From contig CBDURC010000046.1 of assembly GCA_965369635.1 (NCBI GenBank), positions 1-15,725 of the forward strand: a stretch of 15,725 nt of DNA, read 5' to 3'. Position 1 is the stretch's first letter. Each line of letters begins with the position of its first letter. This stretch comes from UBA3071 sp965369635. Its GTDB lineage: Bacteria; Chloroflexota; Anaerolineae; UBA3071. This document shows positions 4,567 to 12,194 of the stretch, in pieces. The translations under genes were made by a program, and so were the position numbers. Below the pieces are notes generated by a model. That model had not been told where the DNA came from and searched no databases. It worked only from the letters and a program-made list of their open reading frames with translations.

Positions 4567-7323
4567 ATGGCTGAAGCGAGACGATTGACGAGTTCCAAGA
4601 TCCGCCAGGACTTCCTGGATTTCTTCGCCAGCAAGGATCATACCATCGTGCCCAGCGCGTCGCTGCTGCCGGTGGACGATCCTACACTGCTCTTCACTAA
4701 CGCTGGCATGAACCAGTTCAAGAACATCTTCCTGGGCCTGGAAAGGCGGGAGTACACGCGGGCTGCCGACACGCAGAAGTGCATGCGGGTGGCCGGCAAG
4801 CACAACGACCTGGAAGACGTGGGGCCTTCGCCCTACCATCATACCTTGTTCGAGATGCTGGGGAACTGGTCCTTTGGCGATTACTACAAGAAGGAAGCTA
4901 TTGTCTGGGCTTGGGAGTTGCTCACCGAGGTCTGGGGCTTGCCTAAGGAGAACATCTACGCGACTGTTTTCAAGGACGACAAGGGTGACCTGGGCCTGGA
5001 CGAGGAGGCGGCTGACTACTGGCGGACGGAGACTGACATCAGCCCCGAGCACATCCGCTTCTTTGGGCGCAAGGACAACTTCTGGGAGATGGGGGACATC
5101 GGCCCTTGTGGCCCGTGCAGCGAGATCCATCTGGATCGCGGCCTGGAGTATTGCGACAAGTGCGACGATCCCAATCACGTCTGCCAGGTCAACGGCGATT
5201 GCCAACGCTTCATTGAGCTGTGGAACCTGGTTTTCATACAGTACAATCGCCACCAAACCGGCAAGCTGGACGAGCTGTCGGCCAAGCACGTAGACACAGG
5301 CATGGGCTTCGAACGCATCGTGAACGTGTTGCAGGGCGTGAAGTCCAACTACGAGACCGACCTTTTTATGCCCATCATTCGGCGCACCCAGCAATTGTTG
5401 GGCCACTCCGATGAGCAGCGCGATGAGAACATCATCGCCTACCGCGTGATTGCGGATCACGGTCGAGCTATGACGTTCTTGATTGGCGATGGCGCGCTGC
5501 CGTCCAAAGAAGGGCGGGGCTATGTGTTGCGCCTGTTGATCCGCCGCGCCGCCCGCTATGGCCGCAAGCTCGGCTTCGAGGAGCCGTTCTTGGCCGAGAT
5601 TGCCAAGGTCGTTGTGGAGGTCATGGGGCGTCACTTCAGGGAGATCGTTGACCGGCGACCGTTTATCCTCAAGACCATCACCGAGGAGGAGGAACGCTTT
5701 CTGCAAACGCTGGCCACGGGATTGGAGCGGCTCGATCAGATCATGGCCGAACTGATTGCCAGCGGAGAGACGGTCATTATTGGCCAAGATGCCTTCCGCT
5801 TGTACGATACCTTTGGCTTTCCTCTGGACATCACTCGCGACGTGGCGCAGGAGCATGGCTTCACCGTGGACGAGGCGGGTTACCAGGAGGCGCTGGAGGC
5901 CCAGCGAGCGCGGGCGCGGGCAGCAGCACAGTTTGGTCCCGTTGAAGCGGAGGATCTGCAAGTCTATTTCCGATTGCTGGAGGAACTGCGACGGCGGGAC
6001 GTCGTCGGCGAAGAGGGAGTGGAGTTGGCCTATGAGCAAGACGTGCAGCGCGACACCACAGTGGTTGCCATGATCCAAGATGGGAAACCTGTGGATGTCG
6101 CCCAGCCGGGCGAGACCGTGGAAATCGTGCTGCCTGTCACTCCCTTCTACGTGGAAGCTGGCGGCCAGGTGAGCGACACGGGTGTCATTCTCGGCCAGCG
6201 TGACGGTGGCGATGAACCCCTGTGGGAGGTGCGGGTGGATGACGTCCGCCAGCCGGTTCCTGGTCTCATCGTACATGTCGGTGAAGTGATCAATGGCACT
6301 GTGCGGCGGGGCGAGAAGGTGATGGTTGTGGGGGACTACGAGCGACGGCTGGATATCATGCGCAACCACACGGCCACGCACATCCTGCATTCAGAGTTGC
6401 GCTATGTCCTGGGCGAGCACGTGCACCAGGCGGGCTCGCTCGTGGCCCCCGACCGTCTGCGCTTTGACTTCACCCACTCCAGCATGCTAACTCAGGATGA
6501 GCTGGATGCCATAGAGCAGTCGGTGAACGATGCTATCCTGGCCAACTACCCTGTGGGCTCAGAGCATACCTCATATACGGAAGCGGTGGAGGCGGGCGCA
6601 ATGGCCCTCTTCGGCGAGAAGTACGGCGACCGAGTGCGGGCGATCAAGATAGGCTACCCGAACGAGGAGTTCAGCTACGAACTATGCGGCGGCCTGCACG
6701 TTCGCCGCACCAGCGAGGTCGGGCTGTTCCATATCCTTTCTGAGAGCAGTGTGGGTGCGGGCATACGGCGCATTGAGGCGGTGACCGGAAGGGCCGCGCA
6801 GCGGCTGGTGCAGGCGCGCATGGCGGAAATGGAGCGGGCGGTGACCTTCCTGGGCAGCCAGCCTGGTGAAGTGGACCGCAAGGTGCTGAGCTTGTTGGAC
6901 GAAGTGCAGAGCTTGCGCAAGGAAGTGGCCCGTTTGCAGCAGGCGGTGGCCATGCGGGACTTCGAGTTGCTGTTCGAGCGCGTGCAGGATGTGGAGGGGG
7001 TACAGGTCCTGGCGGCGCAGGTGGAAGTGGCCGACGAGAGCACCATGCGTGATATGACCGACTGGTTCCGCCAGAAGCTAGGTTCGGGGGTTATCGTGCT
7101 TGGTGCGGCCATCAACCGTAGACCGCGGCTGGTGGCTGCCGTCACGCCGGACCTGGTGAAGCGAGGTCTGCACGCCGGTCGCCTGATACAGGCGGTGGCG
7201 CAGGTGGTGGATGGCGGCGGCGGTGGCCGGCCGACCATGGCCCAAGCCGGTGGTCGTGACCTCAGCCGCCTGCCTGATGCGCTGGCGCTGGTCAGCGTCT
7301 GGGTGGCGGAGAAGCTCGAGTAG
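4567..7323 (+). CDS. alaS: Alanyl-tRNA synthetase
   Basis: This 918-residue class II synthetase charges tRNA-Ala and clears mischarged Ser and Gly. The N-terminal catalytic core carries TQKCMRVAGKHNDLEDVG and FEMLGNWSFGDYYK. The editing domain has HTATH (His601, His605) and CGGLH (Cys707, His711), the usual zinc ligands. The C-terminal DHHA1-type part (VIVLGAA to GGGGGRPTMAQAGG) is complete. A four-cysteine insert (Cys196, 199, 206, 212) lies just before the FIELWNLVFIQYN stretch and may bind a second metal. The ATG has GAGGTGA nine bases upstream, and a consensus promoter precedes it. It appears to be transcribed alone: a hairpin follows the stop and the next genes are a toxin-antitoxin island. 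A very long antisense open frame across the gene is a composition shadow. Confidence 0.98.
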   Translation: MAEARRLTSSKIRQDFLDFFASKDHTIVPSASLLPVDDPTLLFTNAGMNQFKNIFLGLERREYTRAADTQKCMRVAGKHNDLEDVGPSPYHHTLFEMLGNWSFGDYYKKEAIVWAWELLTEVWGLPKENIYATVFKDDKGDLGLDEEAADYWRTETDISPEHIRFFGRKDNFWEMGDIGPCGPCSEIHLDRGLEYCDKCDDPNHVCQVNGDCQRFIELWNLVFIQYNRHQTGKLDELSAKHVDTGMGFERIVNVLQGVKSNYETDLFMPIIRRTQQLLGHSDEQRDENIIAYRVIADHGRAMTFLIGDGALPSKEGRGYVLRLLIRRAARYGRKLGFEEPFLAEIAKVVVEVMGRHFREIVDRRPFILKTITEEEERFLQTLATGLERLDQIMAELIASGETVIIGQDAFRLYDTFGFPLDITRDVAQEHGFTVDEAGYQEALEAQRARARAAAQFGPVEAEDLQVYFRLLEELRRRDVVGEEGVELAYEQDVQRDTTVVAMIQDGKPVDVAQPGETVEIVLPVTPFYVEAGGQVSDTGVILGQRDGGDEPLWEVRVDDVRQPVPGLIVHVGEVINGTVRRGEKVMVVGDYERRLDIMRNHTATHILHSELRYVLGEHVHQAGSLVAPDRLRFDFTHSSMLTQDELDAIEQSVNDAILANYPVGSEHTSYTEAVEAGAMALFGEKYGDRVRAIKIGYPNEEFSYELCGGLHVRRTSEVGLFHILSESSVGAGIRRIEAVTGRAAQRLVQARMAEMERAVTFLGSQPGEVDRKVLSLLDEVQSLRKEVARLQQAVAMRDFELLFERVQDVEGVQVLAAQVEVADESTMRDMTDWFRQKLGSGVIVLGAAINRRPRLVAAVTPDLVKRGLHAGRLIQAVAQVVDGGGGGRPTMAQAGGRDLSRLPDALALVSVWVAEKLE

Positions 7324-7329
7324 GTCCTG

Positions 7330-7365
7330 GTGGAGGCCTGCTGTCTCATGGGGAGACCACTCCAC
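7330..7365 (+). terminator. Two-tier hairpin after alaS (weak terminator candidate)
   Basis: GTGGAG (7330-7335) pairs with CTCCAC (7360-7365), and inside it GTCTC (7343-7347) pairs with GAGAC (7353-7357). No T run follows. Its position seven bases after the alaS stop suggests transcript-end processing or termination. I see no gene or convincing promoter in 7324-7494. Confidence 0.35.
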
Positions 7366-7494
7366 AAGAGCCACTGGCTGAAGCGTTCACGTGAGGAGTT
7401 TCTAGGGCTGTTGTAGATTGCGGGCGTGGGAGTCCGCACTGTCACTTGATTGCAGCCTACTGAGACTATCGTGCCACCTTCTTGGAGGAGAGTG

Positions 7495-7785
7495 ATGAGA
7501 ACAATCACCCTTGAGATGCAACTACCAGAAGATGCCTACTGGGCGCTTGAGTCGGCGGGCTTTGATAGGCAGAGCCTGGGGGACCGGATGAGACGCGACT
7601 TGGCGTTGAGACTCTGCGCCGAGCATGTCCTTTCCTTTGGCAAGGCTGCCAAAGTGGCTGGGAGCAGCTATGCTGAATTCTGGGATCTGTTGGTGCGACG
7701 AGGTATCCCCATTGTGGATTATGCCGAGGAGGACTATGAGCGGGACTTGGAGACGATTCAAGCGCTGGTAGAGGAAGGCAAATGA
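7495..7785 (+). CDS. UPF0175-family antitoxin
   Basis: The 96-residue product starts TITLEMQLPEDAYWAL and contains the family's central helical stretch LSFGKAAKVAGSSYAEFWDLL, then RRGIPIVDYAEEDYERDLETI. This is the UPF0175 (PF03683) pattern, small DNA-binding-like proteins normally found just before a PIN-like DUF3368 toxin. I chose the ATG at 7495 because GGAGGAG ends five bases before it; a TTG 45 bases upstream only extends the frame into sequence unlike the family. The stop overlaps the ATG of the next ORF (ATGA, 7782-7785), the usual coupled arrangement, but that toxin is truncated, so this is probably an orphan antitoxin. Confidence 0.85.
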   Translation: MRTITLEMQLPEDAYWALESAGFDRQSLGDRMRRDLALRLCAEHVLSFGKAAKVAGSSYAEFWDLLVRRGIPIVDYAEEDYERDLETIQALVEEGK

Positions 7786-7904
7786 AGAACGGAGAGGTCG
7801 TTGTCGCCGACTCTGGTCCACTCATCGGCCTGGCAAAGATCGGCCGGTTTGCTTTGTTGAAAACCCTTTCTCGTTCGATTTCTATCCCTCATCATCAGCA
7901 ATGA
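7782..7904 (+). pseudogene. Truncated DUF3368/PIN-like toxin remnant
   Basis: Forty codons beginning at the ATGA overlap encode VVVADSGPLIGLAKIGRFALL, the typical start of a PIN-like DUF3368 ribonuclease toxin with its first acidic residue (Asp10). The reading then runs ISIPHHQQ and stops. Full-length members are about 150-170 residues and continue after the IP with a conserved helix, so about three quarters is missing. The next gene begins 12 bases after the stop, so the lost part was deleted, not merely shifted. The coupling to the UPF0175 antitoxin is intact, which fixes what the complete module was. Confidence 0.72.
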
Positions 7905-7916
7905 AGGAGATCTGAG

Positions 7917-8208
7917 GTGCTGATTCTCGAACAGTTCATTGGTTTCGACTGGGATGAAGGGAACAAGGGCAAGAACTGGGACAAGCAGCGGGTCTCCGAT
8001 TCGGAATGCGAACAGGTCTTTTTCAATCAGCCCCTTTTGATCTTCCCTGATGAAGAGCACTCGGAAGAGGAACAGCGCTACTACGTTTTTGGGTCGAACA
8101 GACCAGGGTTGGCGTCTATTTGTGGTCTTCACTCCCCGAAGAGGCAAGATTCGCGTCATTTCTGCAAGGGAGATGACGAGGCGAGAAAGGGCGTTCTATC
8201 CACTATGA
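7917..8208 (+). pseudogene. brnT: BrnT-family toxin with one-base frameshift
   Basis: The first 64 codons read as BrnT, a small RelE-like ribonuclease toxin: FDWDEGNKGKNW, then ECEQVFFNQPLLI, then PDEEHSEEEQRYYVFG. At the GGGTT run (8106-8110) the frame is lost; the +1 frame continues perfectly with WRLFVVFTPRRGKIRVIS and AREMTRRERAFYPL to TGA at 8206-8208. One extra base explains everything. The corrected gene would be about 96 residues, normal for BrnT, and would end with an ATGA overlap on the antitoxin ATG. The start is GTG with AGGAGA six bases before it. The uncorrected frame fuses the BrnT N-terminus to the antitoxin, giving an artificial 188-residue ORF. Either the toxin is inactivated or the base is a sequencing error; the sequence alone cannot decide. 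Confidence 0.85.
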
Positions 8209-8483
8209 AGACAAAGCAGATTCCTGCATTCACCTCTGAAGAAGGGGAGCGAGAATTCTGGGCGAACCACGACGCTACAGATTTCATTGACTTCTCTCAA
8301 GCCAAGCGAGCGCTTATGCCTAATCTCAGACCCACTCTGAAAAGGGTCTCGATTCGACTCCCAGAGTCTCTTCTTGAATCCATCAGGGTTCTGGCGCACA
8401 AGAGAGACGTGCCATATCAATCTTTGATGAAGATGCTTTTGGTAGAGGGGATCGAGCGGGAGCTGTACGCACAGAGGAAATAG
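8205..8483 (+). CDS. CopG/BrnA-type ribbon-helix-helix antitoxin
   Basis: The 92-residue product begins MKTKQIPAFTSEEGEREFW, followed by HDATDFIDF, the signature of CopG-type antitoxins paired with BrnT. The C-terminal half, VSIRLPESLLESIRVLAHKR and then VPYQSLMKMLLVEGI, is a ribbon-helix-helix DNA-binding domain that also autorepresses the operon in known systems. The ATG at 8205 overlaps the stop of the frame-corrected brnT, which decides the start over the longer in-frame fusion with the damaged toxin. The gene looks intact. Confidence 0.87.
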   Translation: MKTKQIPAFTSEEGEREFWANHDATDFIDFSQAKRALMPNLRPTLKRVSIRLPESLLESIRVLAHKRDVPYQSLMKMLLVEGIERELYAQRK

Positions 8484-8820
8484 TGAGATAGGCGCGGTGA
8501 TAGCCCCCGACTGGGCAGATGGGCTTGCTGTGAACTCAAGATCACGGCTGCGGATACACGCCTCACTCCATTGGCGAAGGGGAAGTTGGCTTACCAATGC
8601 GGTGTAGCGATTCTGCAAAGGCCGTGAGGCCACAGCGTGAGAGTCATGAGCACGGTGGGCATTCTCCTGCTGGGGAAGGCGAGAGGAGCCAAGGAGCAGA
8701 GGAGCCAAGGAGCAGAGGAGCCGAGGAGCGGAGGAGCACCCTTGCTCCCGCGCACCCTAGCTCCCATGCTCAAGAGGTCGGGCCTGACATGGGCGACCAC
8801 GGCTTCCCTTTGTCTTGTCT
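8484..8820. other. Gene-free gap after the toxin-antitoxin island
   Basis: No convincing gene is seen in these 337 bases on either strand. The right half holds an octamer array (8685-8740) followed by a short hairpin (8733-8738 with 8743-8748). I found no clear promoter for the downstream genes. Short open frames here arise from the repeat. Confidence 0.6.
8685..8740. repeat. Octamer array (GGAGCCAA/GGAGCAGA units)
   Basis: Seven eight-base units follow one another: GGAGCCAA, GGAGCAGA, GGAGCCAA, GGAGCAGA, GGAGCCGA, GGAGCGGA and GGAGCACC. The first two form a 16-base unit that is repeated exactly. The core GGAGC is shared with the heptamer array inside valS. Confidence 0.88.
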
Positions 8821-10395
8821 ATGACAGTTGCGACTCAGATCATCGAACTGCCGGCTGACGCTACACTGCCGGCCATTCAGAGGCGATTGGCTCGAGCACA
8901 GGTTCCGCGGGTGCTCCTGGTGCTGCCGCGCGGCTCGCAGGCGCTGGCCAATCCCGCTCGCCTGATGCTGCTCCGCCGCCAGGCGCGGCGGCAGGGGCTG
9001 CAGGTTGCTCTGGTGACTACCGATCACCTGACGCGGAAACTGGCTCGCCAGGCTGGATTCTCGGTCTTCACCACCGTACGACGCGGGGAGCGGGCCCGTC
9101 GCTGGCGTCAACCCAGACCGGAGATTCCACTGCCGACCCGCACGAGGCCGCGCCGCGCCGCGCCGCCAAGGCGCGTAGGACATGGGCGGAAGGGACGGCC
9201 ACGGCCTATGCTGCGGCGTGATCCCCCGACCTTGCCGGACCGCCGCCTCTCGCGCTGGCAACCGTGGGCCGAGGCGTTGCGACTCCTCGTCCTCTTGCTG
9301 ATCTGCCTGGCAGGGCTGGGTGCGCTGCTCCTCTTCGTGGTGCCCGTGGCCACAGTTACACTGGTGGCCCCGCGCCAGCCGCTGGCGGTCAGCGTGCCTG
9401 TCGTCGCTGCCGTCGGTGTGGAGGAAGTGGACTATCAGGCGGGCCAGGTGCCGGCCCGCATCGTCCAGACGCGGGTGGAAAGGCACGGTTCCATCCCTAC
9501 CACAGGCCGCCGCGGCGCTCCCGCTGACCCGGCGACAGGCAGCGTGGTTGTCATCAACAGGCAGAACAGCGAAGTTCAGGTACCCGAGCTGACTGTCGTT
9601 GGCACGTCCACGGGGGTCAACGTTCGCTTCCAGATCACGGAGGTAGTCACTGTGCCTGCGGGCATCGGCCTGACCGTTGAAGCTCACATTGAGGCGCTGG
9701 AGCCCGGTACGAGCGGCAACGTGCCCGCCTTCACCATCAACCGCATCGAGGGTCCCCTCAGCCTGGCGCTGCGGGTGATTAACGACCGTCCCACCGCTGG
9801 TGGTAGCGTAACGGAGGTAGGTGTGGTCACGGAGGCTGACAAGGACCAGTTGCGAGCCAGCCTCCTGGAGGAGGTGCGTCAGGAGGCGTACGAACGGTTG
9901 GGGGAGATGCTGCGGGAAGGGGAGTTCGTGCCGCCGGACACGGTGGAGACCTACGTGATGGCCGAGACCTTCGACCGTTTCTCCGGAGAAGACGCGGAGA
10001 CGCTGGGCTTGCGCCTGGAGCTCTTGGCCCGAGGGCTGGCGGTAGACACGCACGGCGGCCAGGAGATGGCTGAGCGAGTACTGGGAGAGCGTATCCCGCC
10101 TGGCGTGCGGCTGCTGGATCAGAGACCGCAGTTCGAGATAGGACCCATGACCATCCTGGACGAGAAGAAGCAGAGAGTCCAGTTCGACGTCAGGGCCACG
10201 GCGACGATAGTAGGTGGCATAGACACTGCCTCTGTGCGGGCGGCGATTCGGGGGATGGAGTTGCCGGAAGCGCTCGCCGTCCTGCGCAGCGAGTTTGAGT
10301 TGGGGGCGGAGCCGCATCTTTCACTGCAACCTGACTGGGTGGACCGAGTGCCGTGGTTGCCGTTTCGCATCTACGTGCGAGTCGTGCCGGGATGA
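8821..10395 (+). CDS. Membrane-anchored baseplate-J/gp47-like protein
   Basis: The 524-residue product has a soluble N-terminal domain of about 85 residues (ELPADATLPAIQRRLARAQV onward), a basic Pro/Arg linker (about 90-148), one membrane segment (about 152-176), and a long outer part. The region around residues 235-320, with TVVGTSTGVNVRFQ, VTVPAGIGL and GTSGNVPAFTI, resembles the baseplate J/gp47 fold of contractile-tail particles. No other tail genes are present, so this is probably a cellular relative with the fold, not part of a phage or secretion particle. Its function is unknown. The ATG at 8821 lacks a visible Shine-Dalgarno sequence; a TTG two codons earlier is possible. The stop overlaps the ruvX ATG (ATGA, 10392-10395), so the two are probably co-translated. 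Confidence 0.75.
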   Translation: MTVATQIIELPADATLPAIQRRLARAQVPRVLLVLPRGSQALANPARLMLLRRQARRQGLQVALVTTDHLTRKLARQAGFSVFTTVRRGERARRWRQPRPEIPLPTRTRPRRAAPPRRVGHGRKGRPRPMLRRDPPTLPDRRLSRWQPWAEALRLLVLLLICLAGLGALLLFVVPVATVTLVAPRQPLAVSVPVVAAVGVEEVDYQAGQVPARIVQTRVERHGSIPTTGRRGAPADPATGSVVVINRQNSEVQVPELTVVGTSTGVNVRFQITEVVTVPAGIGLTVEAHIEALEPGTSGNVPAFTINRIEGPLSLALRVINDRPTAGGSVTEVGVVTEADKDQLRASLLEEVRQEAYERLGEMLREGEFVPPDTVETYVMAETFDRFSGEDAETLGLRLELLARGLAVDTHGGQEMAERVLGERIPPGVRLLDQRPQFEIGPMTILDEKKQRVQFDVRATATIVGGIDTASVRAAIRGMELPEALAVLRSEFELGAEPHLSLQPDWVDRVPWLPFRIYVRVVPG

Positions 10396-10856
10396 GCCAG
10401 GTATCGGGGCGGCTGCTGGCGCTGGACATCGGGGAGCGGCGAGTTGGCGTGGCCGTGAGTGATCCCACAGGGTGGCTGGCGCGGCCGCTGACGATCATTC
10501 ACTGTCGGTCTAAACGCCAAGACCTCGCCGCCATTGCTCGACTGGTGCAAGAGCAAGGGGTGACGGCGGTGGTGGTCGGGTATCCGCTTAACATGGATGA
10601 CAGCGTCGGCCCGCAAGCCCGCCGAGTGGCCCGCTACGCCGCTGCACTGGAGCGAGTCCTACCGGTGCCGGTCATGCTTTGGGACGAGCGGCTGTCCAGC
10701 GAGGAGGCCGCGTATCGGCTGCGGGCCCCGCTTGGGGCGGGGCGGGCCGCGGCCGGTGGCCGTCGCAAGCGGAGGAAGCATCTGGATGACGCCGCAGCAG
10801 CGGTGATCTTGCAGGACTACCTTGACGTTCAGAGAAATCGGCGGGGGAACGAGTAG
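10392..10856 (+). CDS. ruvX: RuvX/YqgF-type RNase H-fold nuclease
   Basis: The 154-residue product carries all three family motifs: LALDIGERRVGVAVSD with Asp12, VVVGYPLNMDDSVGPQA, and DERLSS (Asp98) with the C-terminal HLDDAAAAVILQDYL (Asp132/133). The family resolves Holliday junctions or processes the 5' end of pre-16S rRNA; both roles have been reported and the sequence does not choose. A basic, Gly/Ala-rich insert (GAGRAAAGGRRKRRK) lies before the last motif. The start is fixed by the ATGA overlap with the upstream gene; an earlier in-frame start is inside that gene. Confidence 0.95.
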   Translation: MSQVSGRLLALDIGERRVGVAVSDPTGWLARPLTIIHCRSKRQDLAAIARLVQEQGVTAVVVGYPLNMDDSVGPQARRVARYAAALERVLPVPVMLWDERLSSEEAAYRLRAPLGAGRAAAGGRRKRRKHLDDAAAAVILQDYLDVQRNRRGNE

Positions 10857-10885
10857 ACGAGGCAACGGGGAGACAGCACATCGCT

Positions 10886-10947
10886 GTCAGCGGAAAAGCG
10901 GAAAGACCGGAACGTTTGTTTTCTGCTCGTTCCGCTGTTCGGCTGAC
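10886..10947 (+). repeat. Palindrome-ended element, copy 1 (ruvX-mltG gap)
   Basis: A 62-base copy of the dispersed element, starting GTCAGCGGA and ending TTCGGCTGAC, between the ruvX stop and the mltG start. It is the most diverged of the five copies in its centre and lacks the flanking sequence shared by the others. It ends five bases before the mltG ribosome binding site region. Confidence 0.85.
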
Positions 10948-10965
10948 GAGGTGGAGGAGGGCGTT

Positions 10966-12189
10966 TTGTCGCTTCTGCGGCGTATTTTGCGCATCGGCAA
11001 CATTCTGCGTTTCGTGATCACTCTGGTAGTGCTGGGTGCCGTGGGGCTGCTGGTGGTTGTCGGCAGCGATCACCTGCTGGGCCAGTTCCAGGCAGCTCGC
11101 ACGTTGACCCTGCCGGAGGGCGCTAGCCCACTGGCTGCGGCTGGGCAGACCGAGTCCGAGGGATTCGGCCTTGCCACTCTGGAGAATGCGGCCCTTGGCA
11201 TGTACCTGCGGTTGAACAGCGAGCGTCTTGAATCGCCCGCTGGCACTCACGGCGGTTCGGTGGCCTTCTCTGTGGAGCCTGGAGAGACGGCGACGACCAT
11301 CGCCAATCGCCTGCAGGAGCAGGGGCTCATCAGCGACTCCCAGCTTTTCCGGCTCTACATGCGCTACGCAGGCGTGGACGCCAAGCTGGAGGCAGGGCAG
11401 TTCGCGCTGTCCCCCAGCTTGAATATGATCGAGATAGCCGAGCGGCTGCAGCGTGCCCGCGCTGAGGAGATCGTGGTCACCATCCCCGAAGGGCTGCGGG
11501 CAGAGGAGATTGCCGAGTTGCTCACTGCACAAGGCGCCCTGGATGGCGAGCGCTTCCTGGAGTTGGTGCGGGCGGGCGATCCTGCGGCGGCTGGTTTGGG
11601 CGCCTACGACTTTCTGGATGATCGTCCGCCTGGCGCCACGCTGGAGGGGTTTCTCTTCCCCGACACCTACCGCCTGCTGGTGACTGCCGAGCCTGAGGAT
11701 CTTCTGGCGCGTATGCTGGACAACTTCGACCGGCAGGTGACGCCGGAGATGCGCCAGACGGCGCGGGCGGCTGGGCGGTCGCTTCACGAGGTGGTGACCC
11801 TGGCTTCCATCGTGGAGCGGGAAGCGCTGCTGGCAGAGGAAGAACCGGTCATCGCTGACGTGTTCCTCAACCGCTTGGAGAAGGGCATGTTCCTGCGAGC
11901 CGACCCCACGGTGCAGTATGCCATGGGCTACCAGCCCGATAGAGGCCAATGGTGGAAGACTCCAGTACAGTTGGAGGAATACGAGACGGTGGACTCGCCG
12001 TACAATACCTATCTTTATCCCAATCTGACGCCTGGGCCGATCTGCAGCCCCGGGGTGAGCGCCATCCAGGCCGCCATCTATCCGGCGGACACGAAGTTCC
12101 TGTACTTCATGGCCACAGGAGACGGCGGCCACGCCTTCGCCGAGACGTGGGAAGAGCACGAGGCCAATGTGACACGCTATCAGCGCTAG
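10966..12189 (+). CDS. mltG: Endolytic murein transglycosylase MltG (YceG-like)
   Basis: The 407-residue product has one N-terminal membrane segment (about 12-35), a LysM-like YceG subdomain (VEPGETATTIANRLQEQGL), and the catalytic region ASIVEREALL, where Glu284 aligns with the family's catalytic Glu, followed by VFLNRLEKGMFLRADPTVQY. The end, SPYNTYLYPNLTPGPICSPG to HAFAETWEEH, is complete. MltG cuts nascent peptidoglycan strands and helps set glycan length. I chose TTG at 10966 because GGAGGAGG ends five bases before it and the membrane segment follows at the normal distance; the frame stays open further upstream only through a repeat element. mltG lies 109 bases after ruvX. Confidence 0.95.
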   Translation: MSLLRRILRIGNILRFVITLVVLGAVGLLVVVGSDHLLGQFQAARTLTLPEGASPLAAAGQTESEGFGLATLENAALGMYLRLNSERLESPAGTHGGSVAFSVEPGETATTIANRLQEQGLISDSQLFRLYMRYAGVDAKLEAGQFALSPSLNMIEIAERLQRARAEEIVVTIPEGLRAEEIAELLTAQGALDGERFLELVRAGDPAAAGLGAYDFLDDRPPGATLEGFLFPDTYRLLVTAEPEDLLARMLDNFDRQVTPEMRQTARAAGRSLHEVVTLASIVEREALLAEEEPVIADVFLNRLEKGMFLRADPTVQYAMGYQPDRGQWWKTPVQLEEYETVDSPYNTYLYPNLTPGPICSPGVSAIQAAIYPADTKFLYFMATGDGGHAFAETWEEHEANVTRYQR

Positions 12190-12194
12190 TGTTC

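Noticed and set aside
4486..6390. 634-codon open frame antisense to alaS
   Set aside because: It mirrors a clear synthetase, has no domain signature or ribosome site, and long antisense frames also cover the genes at 8770-10317, 10672-12159 and 13499-14677. This is a composition effect of high-GC codon use.
8591..8858. Several 60-75 codon frames over the octamer array
   Set aside because: They are low-complexity translations of the repeat and overlap each other on both strands.
8821..10395. Prophage or contractile secretion system suggested by the baseplate-J fold
   Set aside because: No tube, sheath, ATPase or capsid genes nearby; the protein has a membrane anchor and housekeeping neighbours.
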